From NCBI GenBank assembly GCA_900540935.1, contig UQHW01000007.1, positions 1 to 64,000 on the forward strand: a stretch of DNA of 64,000 nt, written 5' to 3'. Position numbers and translations under genes: made by a program. Below, in pieces: positions 1 to 7,426 of the stretch. Origin of the DNA: an uncultured Collinsella sp. (GTDB lineage: Bacteria; Actinomycetota; Coriobacteriia; Coriobacteriales; Coriobacteriaceae). The stretch's first letter is position 1. Every line of letters starts with the position of its first letter. The notes under the pieces were generated by a model, which ran no database searches, had not been told where the DNA came from, and was given only the letters and a program-made list of their open reading frames with translations.

Positions 1-35
1 CATGCGAACCTCCAGTCCGGACCGCTTCACGGTCC
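1..35 (-). promoter_or_regulatory. Start codon, Shine-Dalgarno and leader hairpin of a leftward gene lying outside the window
   Basis: Read on the minus strand, the window ends with GGAGG, five bases, then ATG at positions 3-1. This is a textbook ribosome binding site, so a gene almost certainly starts here and runs off the left edge; its product cannot be seen. Just upstream of the SD lies a 6-bp stem (GGACCG/CGGTCC, 19-35) with a 5-base loop that could affect translation initiation. Confidence 0.6.
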
Positions 36-688
36 AACTTTCTGTCCGCACCCCCCGCCGCCTACTTTCTTGGTAACTTTCTTCTTGTCACGCTCATGGC
101 TTTAAAACGAATTAGCGCGGCATACACAGCGTTTTCACGCGGCTGGAAAATGTAACCCCCAAACCCATGGGCTTTTATAAATAGTGTTTCACGAGCTTCG
201 CATGCGTAGAAGAATCCCAGCTTGCCGCGAAAAGCTCTAATAACATGACAACATGATGCATACAGTCCCGTTATCCTAATGCGAACAAAAAACTTTGCGT
301 TCCGTAAACCAAAGCGATCGGGCTATTGACCGTGTGACGATGCGGCTTCTCGGTAGAGGCAATTTCAGCGTATATTTTGAACTTATCGTAGGCATTCTGC
401 TAAAGGGAGATCCGAGGACTGTCGTCTTCTCAGACACTTTCCGTAATAGTTCAATTCGGCGCTTTGCGCATGCAGCTGACGATCTCAGTTGCATGCGCGG
501 CCGTTTATGAACATCGTTTGACGGGCGCTCTCCTTTCACCGATTGGCAAAACGATTTACACCTAATTTCGGGGTTCTATCTCAGGTTTCTTCATCGTCCC
601 TCACCTGATCTCGCTACAATAATAACTGCTGCTACCAGGTAGTTTTCTGGTGCAGCCTTCATTGGCTCTTGTGAAGATCGGAGCGGTT
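36..688. other. Gene-free stretch upstream of the surface protein
   Basis: About 650 bases of mixed composition. No recognisable protein is encoded: the short open frames on both strands (for example about 276-539) have no convincing ribosome binding site or family motifs. A possible -10 (TACAAT, 615-620) lies 70 bases before the surface-protein start. Part of this stretch should also serve as promoter and leader for the gene leaving the left edge. Confidence 0.4.
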
Positions 689-1795
689 ATGTTTGCTGCC
701 GCGTTCCACACTAGCCGTCACTACATCCTGATTACTGCCATGGCCTGCCTATGCGTTTTGCTGGGCGGGCCTTCTTATGCCGCGGGCGCGGACAGCCTGT
801 TCATTGCGGGCGCCACGTACTACGAGCCGGGCGCGTCAGGCCCCGGGTGGGCCTGGACCGATGCCGACCATCTGGAGCTTAACGGCTACACGGGCGAGGC
901 CATCGGCTCCGACGATGACCTGGTGGTGACGCTGACCGGGCAGAACGCTGTTGTCGAGACGAGCGCGCCCGACGTGGACATCTCGCGTTGCGGCATGGAG
1001 GTGTGGGGAAACCTTACGCTTATCGGCTCCGGCTCGCTGACGGCGACGGGTTCGCAATGCGGGATCCATGTGCCCCAGGCGCTGGTGTTCGACGGCTGCA
1101 CAGTCGACGCCCGGGCTGACGGGGCCAATGCTGACAGCCAGACGGTGGCAGGCATCCTTGCGTGCGGCCTGACCGTGCGCGGCGGCGGGTGCGTTGTTGT
1201 CTCGGGCGCGGGGGCAGCAACTGGCTTGGACTGTTATGGAGTGCGTCTGCTCGACGAGGGGGCGGGCCTTGGCGCGGATGGCGGGACGCTTGTCGTGGAT
1301 GCGTCCTGGCTGGATGCGTCCGGTACGGATGCCGGCGTTGCCTGCGACCGCGGGTCGCTCGTGACCGCGCGCTTGGTTACGCCTGCTGGCGGGGCCTTTG
1401 GTGATGTTGGCGTGGTTGATGTCGACGGGGCCGTGGCCGCGCATGTGGCGATCGAGCCCGAGGGCGCTATCGACCCGGCGGGGGAGAGCGGAGCGCGCGA
1501 TGTGACGGGGGATGGCGGGGCTACCGCCGGCGAGCCTGCTACGAGGCCGGGGGCGGAGGCGACGGATGTACCTGCGGGCGCGACAACCAAGACGACCACA
1601 GTGGCAACGACAGTGACGACCACGTCGGCAAAGACCACCGTCACAAAGCCCTCAAGGCCCAACGCTTCGACCACAACAACCACCAAACTCCCCAAAACCG
1701 CCGACAGCCCCTGGATCGCCCCATCCTCGGCACTTTTCCTGCTTGGAACAGCGCCTGCGTGCGCGGTCCTGGGCAGCGCTTCAGTTTGCGTCTAA
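689..1795 (+). CDS. LPxTG-like surface protein with beta-helix/DUF4353-like repeats
   Basis: Predicted cell-wall protein of about 368 aa. The ATG at 689 is preferred because GGAG lies five bases upstream; a GTG at 650 has no such site. Residues ~1-33 form a signal peptide ending near SYA-AGA. The body holds short glycine-rich repeats of the type G-x-L-x-x-x-G with GI turns (GSGSLTATGS), typical of carbohydrate-binding or beta-helical surface proteins. It is followed by a Thr-rich wall-spanning stretch (~290-340) and LPKTA, a sortase-type motif. A hydrophobic segment follows, but the protein ends in VCV with no basic tail, so the sorting signal looks truncated. The ligand is unknown. Confidence 0.7.
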   Translation: MFAAAFHTSRHYILITAMACLCVLLGGPSYAAGADSLFIAGATYYEPGASGPGWAWTDADHLELNGYTGEAIGSDDDLVVTLTGQNAVVETSAPDVDISRCGMEVWGNLTLIGSGSLTATGSQCGIHVPQALVFDGCTVDARADGANADSQTVAGILACGLTVRGGGCVVVSGAGAATGLDCYGVRLLDEGAGLGADGGTLVVDASWLDASGTDAGVACDRGSLVTARLVTPAGGAFGDVGVVDVDGAVAAHVAIEPEGAIDPAGESGARDVTGDGGATAGEPATRPGAEATDVPAGATTKTTTVATTVTTTSAKTTVTKPSRPNASTTTTTKLPKTADSPWIAPSSALFLLGTAPACAVLGSASVCV

Positions 1796-2281
1796 CGAGG
1801 GTCGGCTCATTGTTAGGGATGCGGGGTGAAGATACACTCGCCGCCATCAATCGTGTCCGCGGCTCTTGCAGGCAGATGGCGAACACCAGTCGCATCCCTC
1901 TAACGTTCGCCCCCGAGGCGACCCTAAAACTCGAAGGTTTTGACGTCAGTAGATTCCCCGGCACAGCAAGTCAAATATTTATGCCCGGATAAAAAACCAG
2001 GCGGAACCGCTTTCGCAACTCCGCCTTACAAAACCCAAGAGTTTTGCTGTCTATATTCTTTATGGCAAATCATAACCAGCTGTCAATCAATCTCGTGAGA
2101 AAAGCCAGGGATGAACGGACGGTCGTTTTTAGAGATAAGACAGCCAGTCGTTTTATCCGTTAATGGAGAGCTGGTGCGATTCAGCGAGTTGTTGTTCGCA
2201 AAAATATTCAATAACTGGTATTCTTAGCGGATATCGAATCTGGTCTGCCAATTGACTTCCAGATACCACGGAATCACCAAA
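1796..2281. other. Intergenic stretch with a leftward terminator-like hairpin
   Basis: No gene recognised. A hairpin at about 1998-2026 (AGGCGGA/TCCGCCT) is followed on the minus strand by GGTTTTTTATC, which looks like a rho-independent terminator for leftward transcription, although no leftward gene is visible to its right before 3379. The part after 2030 is AT-rich and leads into the methyltransferase gene. Confidence 0.35.
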
Positions 2282-3382
2282 ATGCGACGCAAGCTAGGGG
2301 TCGACATAGACGCGAGAGCTAACATATCCAAGAACAATGACGGCCCCACCATCGGGGCTGTTGACCTTTTCTGCGGAATTGGCGGGCTCACTTACGGCCT
2401 CCGCGCCAGTGGCATTGATGTTGTTGCCGGCTATGATCTCGATGATTCCTGTAAGTACGCCTATGAGGCGAACAACGGCGAGGGCACCTTCGTCTGCAAG
2501 AACGTGGGTGATGTCACGGGCGAGGAGATTAAGGGTCGTCTCAAGGACTTTGACATCAAAGTACTCGTCGGTTGCGCACCATGTCAGCCTTTCTCGACGC
2601 ACCGCAAGGACAAGAAGCATCGCGAGCGTCACAAGGACTGGGGGCTTCTTGCGCAGTTCGGTCGGCTCGCCAGAGAGGCCATGCCGGACTATATCTCCAT
2701 GGAGAACGTGCCAGAGCTTGCGAAAGAGAGTATTTTCACGGACTTCATAGCAACATTGGAAGAGTTGGACTACGAGGTCACATATCGTGTGGTCAAGGCT
2801 GAAGAATATGGGGTACCGCAGCATCGGCGGCGTTTGCTTTTGCTCGCGTCAAAGGAGGGCACTATTGATTTAATCGCCCCTACCTGCAATGAGGGACACG
2901 TTGTCACGGTTAGGGAAGCAATCGGCAAACTTCCGCCCGTTAAGGCTGGCGGCTTCTGCAAAGGCGATCCCTTGCAGACTGCATCTGCGCTTTCCAATCT
3001 CAATCTTCGCCGCATCAAGGCATCAATACCAAACGGAACGTGGCGCGACTGGCCAGAAGACTTAAGGCTTGACTGCCACAAGAAGACGAGCGGTCAAACT
3101 TATCCGTCCGTATACGGACGGATGGCATGGGACGAGACATCGCCGACCATTACAACTCAGTTCTACATGTATGGTACGGGCCGTTTCGGACATCCCGAAC
3201 AAGACCGTGCGCTCACATTGCGCGAGGGTGCAATCTTGCAGAGCTTCCCTAAAGGCTACGTGTTCACGCGTCCTGGTGAGAAAATCAGTCGTAAGGCCAT
3301 AGCGCGCCATATTGGTAATGCTGTGCCACCCAAGCTTGGCGAAGCTGTAGGTAGGAGTATTATTGCTGCTTGCGCGGGTTAG
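2282..3382 (+). CDS. DNA (cytosine-5-)-methyltransferase
   Basis: Transfers a methyl group from S-adenosylmethionine to C5 of cytosine in a specific DNA site. The motifs appear in canonical order: DLFCGIGG (motif I, ~residue 28), GCAPCQPFS with the catalytic PCQ Cys (IV, ~98), ENVPEL (VI, ~140), QHRRR (VIII, ~180), a variable target-recognition region (~225-330) and GNAVPPKLG (X, ~345). About 366 aa, complete. The start is uncertain: ATG 2282 is chosen, but neither it nor an upstream TTG (2252) has a good ribosome binding site. It converges on the HEPN/DUF262 pair, with the stop codons overlapping in TTAG at 3379-3382. No cognate restriction endonuclease is adjacent. It may be self-marking for the neighbouring defence genes (inference); the target site cannot be predicted. 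Confidence 0.92.
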   Translation: MRRKLGVDIDARANISKNNDGPTIGAVDLFCGIGGLTYGLRASGIDVVAGYDLDDSCKYAYEANNGEGTFVCKNVGDVTGEEIKGRLKDFDIKVLVGCAPCQPFSTHRKDKKHRERHKDWGLLAQFGRLAREAMPDYISMENVPELAKESIFTDFIATLEELDYEVTYRVVKAEEYGVPQHRRRLLLLASKEGTIDLIAPTCNEGHVVTVREAIGKLPPVKAGGFCKGDPLQTASALSNLNLRRIKASIPNGTWRDWPEDLRLDCHKKTSGQTYPSVYGRMAWDETSPTITTQFYMYGTGRFGHPEQDRALTLREGAILQSFPKGYVFTRPGEKISRKAIARHIGNAVPPKLGEAVGRSIIAACAG

Positions 3383-4173
3383 ACAGCAATTTGAGAAACT
3401 TGATTGGCTTTGTAGACGCCTAAATCCAAGTAGTCAATGACGTCTTTTCGGAGCTGCATCAAAAATGAATCGACGCGATCGATTAAGCCAGTCAACTCGG
3501 ATGTTGTAACTTGGTTACTAGCATCAGCGAAAGAAACCGAGCCGTGAGCTAAATCGTTTCGTCGGTCTTTTATATCCCTGAGTTCATCAGCTCTGAACTT
3601 GGCATCCGCAGTGTGAACCGATACGCCATGGTCATCAAAAAGCTTCAGGATTTTTTCGCCGTCCAGATTGCCACCGGAAATGGTCTTGTGTGTATCCAGT
3701 CTCAACGTCTTATTTACGATGACCTCATCAAGCAGTTGTTTACTAATGCGCACGGCGGTTTCGTTGCTGGCATTGGGGTCGCTAAGTGTGCGCATCCGTG
3801 TGCGGTGCCAAAGCGTACGAAGCTTTTCGGAAACATCCGCATACCCACAGTTCTCGTCTTTCAGCCGATCATAAATCGCCCTTATCAAACTTGTCACAGT
3901 GAATTCAATGATATTGTAAATCATGATTTTTACATTAGAGCGTATAACGCTGGAAGCCAGGGTAACTTCAGGTGTCGGCGAAGGTAAGCCATCTTGATTG
4001 GCCCTCTCTGCAATAGCGCGCGCCTTTGCCATCACAGAATCATAGTCGTATCCATCGCCGGCGCCCTGGTCAAGAAAATCAAGTAATGTAGCAAGAGTTA
4101 CCATGCTTCGCGTTTCTTCAAGTCGCTCTCGATAGACCTGTTCGTATCCCAATTCAATGTCATTGTCATTCAT
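3379..4173 (-). CDS. HEPN-domain ribonuclease-like protein (MAE_28990/MAE_18760 type)
   Basis: Mostly alpha-helical protein of ~264 aa. Near residues 203-210 it carries RRNDLAHG, the R-x4-H motif that defines catalytic HEPN ribonucleases. The rest has the helical repeat style of the MAE_28990/MAE_18760 HEPN family, which is known in gene neighbourhoods with DUF262 proteins. The start at 4173 (MNDNDIEL) is preferred over 4206 because it leaves only a 4-base gap after the DUF262 stop and has a G-rich SD-like sequence upstream. The two genes are clearly one leftward operon. Likely role: RNA-cleaving effector of an abortive-infection or restriction-like system (inference). The family call rests on motif and context only. 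Confidence 0.7.
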   Translation of the reverse strand: MNDNDIELGYEQVYRERLEETRSMVTLATLLDFLDQGAGDGYDYDSVMAKARAIAERANQDGLPSPTPEVTLASSVIRSNVKIMIYNIIEFTVTSLIRAIYDRLKDENCGYADVSEKLRTLWHRTRMRTLSDPNASNETAVRISKQLLDEVIVNKTLRLDTHKTISGGNLDGEKILKLFDDHGVSVHTADAKFRADELRDIKDRRNDLAHGSVSFADASNQVTTSELTGLIDRVDSFLMQLRKDVIDYLDLGVYKANQVSQIAV

Positions 4174-4177
4174 GCTG

Positions 4178-5236
4178 TTACCAATCCCCAAGCAGCCTAT
4201 TTGCAACGTAGTCTATGCGAGCTTTCAGCTTGGCTTTCACATTGGCCGAATCGGATCGAACGAGACCCAGGAACTCTTCAGCGTTAACCCATGACATGTC
4301 CTGTGTAGGCAAATTCTGATTCTGCGATAAAGCGACTGCTACACCAACCGCTATCGCCTCGAACCTGGCATGTGGAGTTGATTTGCCTGTTGGCGATTTT
4401 CTGAACCCGAGTGACCCAAGGGATTCGTTTACGTACGTAAGCATATTGATAAAGCGGTCAGCATATTGCTGGCTTAAGTCGCTCTGAGCATCGAACCGCT
4501 TATTCATGGATTGCGTATAGCTGTCAAGATAGTTTGCCACGCGATCACGATAGCCATCAAAATTGGGATAGCCGTCGTAGTAAGCGAAAAACCTGGTAAC
4601 AAGCTCCATGTCTTCGTAGTGTTTACGAGCCGTCTCGCTCAATGGAGCGAGTTCTCCAAAGAGGGAGTTTTGAGAAAGGCTCTTCACAAGGTCGCTGAAT
4701 CCACCATCCATAGAGCCGCGTCTAATCTCTTGAGAGCGAAGCTGTTTGCCTGAAGAATTGATGCGGCGGAATATCTCTTGCCGAACCTCAACGGTTGTGC
4801 CTTCTTCAAGATACACAACACGAAAACTTGCATTGGAAAACCTTCTCTGCACTTCTATCGGCAGTTCCGAAAATGTCTTGCCGTTGACCGACGTCAGGAT
4901 CTTCAAGTCCGCAAGCTTCAGGTCGTCGTTAACAAAGTTGACCAGCGCGTTCATTCGCTGTGCTCCGTCTACGATTTCTGTTCGCCCATCATCTGTGTCC
5001 GCAAAGAACATATACGGGATTGGAAGCCCGATAAGAACCGACTCGATAAAATAGCTGCAGTCTTTATCGGTCCACACAAAGTTGCGCTGATATTCAAAGG
5101 GTATGAAGAAGTCTTCTTCTTTGAATTTGTCAATCAGGTATTCGGCTACATATTCGCGAGTGCTGAAGCGCACTTCTTGCTTCTTTTCACGTATTTGCTC
5201 GGCGATTTCAGTTACCACATCTGCGTTATTGCTCAT
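4178..5236 (-). CDS. DUF262 domain protein (ParB-like NTPase fold; GmrSD-related)
   Basis: A 352-aa protein with DUF262 landmarks: FEYQRNFVW (~residue 45), the SVLIGLPIP segment, and the signature IVDGAQRMNALVNF (~86-99; usual form DGQQR, here DGAQR). In GmrSD-type modification-dependent enzymes DUF262 is an NTP-binding and recognition module fused to a DUF1524 HNH nuclease. DUF1524 is absent here, and the separate downstream HEPN protein may supply the nuclease. The start at 5236 has GAGGTG seven bases upstream. It is the first gene of a two-gene leftward operon. Likely function: sensor or regulator of a defence module (inference). Confidence 0.82.
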   Translation of the reverse strand: MSNNADVVTEIAEQIREKKQEVRFSTREYVAEYLIDKFKEEDFFIPFEYQRNFVWTDKDCSYFIESVLIGLPIPYMFFADTDDGRTEIVDGAQRMNALVNFVNDDLKLADLKILTSVNGKTFSELPIEVQRRFSNASFRVVYLEEGTTVEVRQEIFRRINSSGKQLRSQEIRRGSMDGGFSDLVKSLSQNSLFGELAPLSETARKHYEDMELVTRFFAYYDGYPNFDGYRDRVANYLDSYTQSMNKRFDAQSDLSQQYADRFINMLTYVNESLGSLGFRKSPTGKSTPHARFEAIAVGVAVALSQNQNLPTQDMSWVNAEEFLGLVRSDSANVKAKLKARIDYVANRLLGDW

Positions 5237-5350
5237 ACGATGACACCTCAGGCTTTCGTATACAACAGGTCATAATACACGTCCAGTAAGCCGTGCAATT
5301 TTTTGACCCCATGATACCAGTCATTGGTTGGGGGATGAGGACAAATAGTT

Positions 5351-5365
5351 GGACCGAATCGGTCC
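5351..5365. repeat. Perfect 7-bp palindrome with one central base
   Basis: GGACCGA-A-TCGGTCC lies between the DUF262 gene and the IS3 remnant, upstream of the DUF262 promoter region on the minus strand. It could be an operator or part of a decayed transposon end; nothing else supports either. Confidence 0.35.
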
Positions 5366-5413
5366 GGTTGGGTTGGAATGGGAAGGGATAATTGGAATAT
5401 ATTTTAAGCTTCT

Positions 5414-5705
5414 TTATGTGCATCTTCGCTCGTAATCCACGGGGGAATCGTAATCGAGCGCCGAGTGCATACGGACCGTGTTGTAGTACAGCTCGATGTG
5501 CTTGAAGATGCCTTGTGCAGCTTCCTCCCTCGTTTTGTAATCCTTCCACTCCACCGGCTCTCTTCAGCGTCTTTAAAAACGATTCCGCCGCTGTGTTGTT
5601 CGGTGGCGTGCCGGGCCTCGACACGGACCGAACGACGCTATGGGAGCCCGCGCGGCCTCGGAAAGCCCTTGAGGCGTGTTGGGTGCCCTGGTCGTCATGG
5701 AACGC
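5414..5705 (-). pseudogene. IS3-family transposase (OrfB, rve domain) C-terminal remnant
   Basis: The minus strand encodes the end of a DDE transposase: FHDDQGTQ (usual HSDQGSQ) and then NNTAAESFLKTLK with the catalytic Glu. After a frameshift near 5565 it continues as REEAAQGIFKHIELYYNTVR and MHSALDYDSPVDYE, the standard IS3 OrfB tail, ending at a TAA at 5414-5416. The N-terminal half and OrfA are missing, and no intact inverted repeats are recognisable. It is a decayed insertion between the DUF262 operon and tRNA-Val, marking the region as accessory. Confidence 0.85.
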
Positions 5706-5765
5706 GGGACTCTCGTTGCTCGGGGGGGGTGCACCCACGAATTTAAAATCGAGGGCAAAAAGTTC

Positions 5766-5795
5766 TTGGTAAACCACGCGCGGCTATGTTAGTAT
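5766..5795 (+). promoter_or_regulatory. Possible promoter of tRNA-Val
   Basis: TTGGTA (5766-5771), 18-base spacer, TAGTAT (5790-5795), about 20 bases before the tRNA 5' end. Neither hexamer is perfect, but the position is right for a tRNA promoter. Confidence 0.4.
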
Positions 5796-5815
5796 CTCTT
5801 TTGCCGAAAGGCGAC

Positions 5816-5890
5816 GGGCGATTGGCTCAGGGGTAGAGCATATCCTTCACACGGATGGGGTCACAAGTTCGAATCTTGTATCGCCCACCA
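5816..5890 (+). tRNA. tRNA-Val (CAC)
   Basis: A complete cloverleaf: acceptor GGGCGAT/ATCGCCC, D arm GCTC..GAGC, anticodon stem enclosing loop TTCACAC (anticodon CAC, reading GUG), a T arm with GTTCGAATC, discriminator A and encoded CCA. It is followed directly by a rho-independent terminator. Its neighbours on both sides are accessory genes, so it may have served as an integration site. Confidence 0.95.
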
Positions 5891-5901
5891 TCTAAAGCGC
5901 A

Positions 5902-5937
5902 GGTCAGAGGTGTTTAGCCTCTGGCCTTTTTCTTTTT
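5902..5937 (+). terminator. Rho-independent terminator of tRNA-Val
   Basis: Stem GGTCAGAGG/CCTCTGGCC (one G-U pair) with loop TGTTTAG, followed by TTTTTCTTTTT. Confidence 0.8.
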
Positions 5938-6271
5938 GACACCAGGGTGACACCAAAAATAAATCATAGTCGTCTAAGGCGTAATTTTATATCACAACTA
6001 TTTTGCTGACGTCATTGCGCGTTTTGCATAAAACGCATGCGTATTTTCATTGAATTCCCCATGTGATTCATGCGCAAGTGTGGAGACAGGGACCACACGC
6101 CCAGAGCTCCTTCCAGCGGATTTCTATCATACGTGGGATTTTCGACAGAACTCGTCAAGCTATTGGTCAGCGTTTGGTCAGCTTCCGGTACTTACCCGCA
6201 TGATGCCCCAGTAGATAATCGGCGATGTCCGCAATCCGCGCGGTCAATGGCCGATACCAGGGGAGACGCAA
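5938..6271. other. Gene-free stretch with direct repeat, dyad and a dispersed element
   Basis: No gene recognised. It holds TGACACCA twice, 11 bases apart (5937-5944 and 5948-5955), a dyad GCGTTTT-GCAT-AAAACGC (6019-6036), and at 6076-6182 two blocks that recur upstream of recA. The first two could be remains of an attachment or integrase-binding site beside the tRNA, but no integrase gene is present. Confidence 0.4.
6076..6182 (+). repeat. Copy 1 of a dispersed two-block element (copy 2 upstream of recA)
   Basis: Block 1 (6076-6097) contains TGTGGAGACAGGGACC. Block 2 (6154-6182) contains GTCAAGC followed by tandem TTGGTCAGC-type units. Both blocks recur in the same order, about 70 bases apart, on the minus strand at 45954-45835; block 2 matches at 25 of 29 positions. 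Here the blocks are 56 bases apart. Function unknown. Confidence 0.55.
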
Positions 6272-7426
6272 ATGGACGAAATCGTCTGCGCAAACACCGC
6301 ATTCCGCTACTGGCGCTGCCCACCGCAGGTGCGCGATCTCTACCCACGCCTGCCCAACTCCGAAGACGGCTGGCGTGCCCTATCTCAATCGCCCTTTGTA
6401 GTCGACGTCCTCAAGACGCCAGTCATCACAGCAGCATCAACACGAAGCAACCTGCATTCCGAGACAAGGCGGACCATCCGATGGAACAGCGCCTATACAG
6501 AGAAGGTTTCCATCGACACGGGTATGGGCTTTAGCGTCACCGACCCTCTTAACACGCTATTCACCATGACTCGAAACGTTTCTTCATGCGATCTCGTTCT
6601 GGCTATGTACGAGTTTTGCGGATGGTTCTCTGTTTTTAAACCATCGGCCGCTGTCGACATGGCACTTGAACAGGCAAATTCAGAAGAAGAGCATTACACC
6701 ACAGAGAGTCTGTTTGAACTAGACGAAACCCAAGACGAGGCCCCGTGGAAGCGAGTCTATGCTCGGGTACACCAGAAGGACAGAGAGAATAATCAAAGTG
6801 GACAGCAGGATGATGGATCAGGAAATAAAGCTAACGGTAGGGGCACATCGCTCTGGATGAGAAAGCCTCTAATTGAAATAGAAGAACTTCACAAATTTGC
6901 AGCGAAGGTTAAGGGCGAGATGTGGGGAAAGCAATTCTACGAAGCCACGCAGCAGGTAATGGGTATTGCGGCATCCCCGCTAGAAGTTGCTGGAATCATG
7001 TTGCTAAGTCATCCGAGGCGTGCCGGCGGAGCGGAGTTTAAGAACATATACGTCAACGACTTAACACCGCTGTCGAATTCAGCTCGGAAAATCGCAGGTC
7101 AGAAAAACTGTTACGGCGATATCGTCATCGTAAACCCAATAACAATGAAGGCTGTGATTATCGAACTTCAAGGGGAGGTTATCCATGGATCGGGCGCCGT
7201 GCTTGACCACGATGCCACACGAATGACAGCATTGCAAAGCATGGGATACGACGTATTTCTTGTAACCCATGACATGCTCAATAATCACGATCAGCTTGAT
7301 GCCATCATTCACAGCGTGTGTGAGCGATTGAAGTTGCGCTACAAACCAAAAACTGAAGCTATGAGATGCGCTGAGACCAGATTGCGGGCCAACGTTCTGT
7401 GCAATTGGCTTGTTATTGGTAAGTAA
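6272..7426 (+). CDS. AbiEi-like / DUF559-like restriction-endonuclease-fold protein
   Basis: A 384-aa protein of a type that, as I recall, recurs in Coriobacteriia. The N-terminal part (~15-130) resembles the DNA-binding AbiEi antitoxin and DUF559 companion region (AFRYWRCPP; a VTDPLNTLF segment). A polar low-complexity linker (~160-195, rich in Q, D, G, N) follows. The C-terminal part (~280-345) follows the Vsr/DUF559 nuclease plan: GDIVIV, then VIIELQGEVIH (E-x-Q in place of E-x-K or E-x-D), D..R..., and MGYDVFLVTHDML. GGGAG before the ATG supports the start. It stands alone between two tRNA genes. A nuclease or toxin-antitoxin role is inferred, not demonstrated. Confidence 0.6.
   Translation: MDEIVCANTAFRYWRCPPQVRDLYPRLPNSEDGWRALSQSPFVVDVLKTPVITAASTRSNLHSETRRTIRWNSAYTEKVSIDTGMGFSVTDPLNTLFTMTRNVSSCDLVLAMYEFCGWFSVFKPSAAVDMALEQANSEEEHYTTESLFELDETQDEAPWKRVYARVHQKDRENNQSGQQDDGSGNKANGRGTSLWMRKPLIEIEELHKFAAKVKGEMWGKQFYEATQQVMGIAASPLEVAGIMLLSHPRRAGGAEFKNIYVNDLTPLSNSARKIAGQKNCYGDIVIVNPITMKAVIIELQGEVIHGSGAVLDHDATRMTALQSMGYDVFLVTHDMLNNHDQLDAIIHSVCERLKLRYKPKTEAMRCAETRLRANVLCNWLVIGK

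Noticed and set aside
276..539. Small genes on either strand near the left edge
   Set aside because: Overlapping open frames of 71-87 codons, neither with SD nor recognisable motifs.
1759..1992. Small plus-strand gene after the surface protein
   Set aside because: Starts inside the surface-protein end without an SD; no recognisable domain.
5937..5955. CRISPR-like or attachment-site repeats after tRNA-Val
   Set aside because: Only two 8-base repeats; no spacers, cas genes or integrase in the window.
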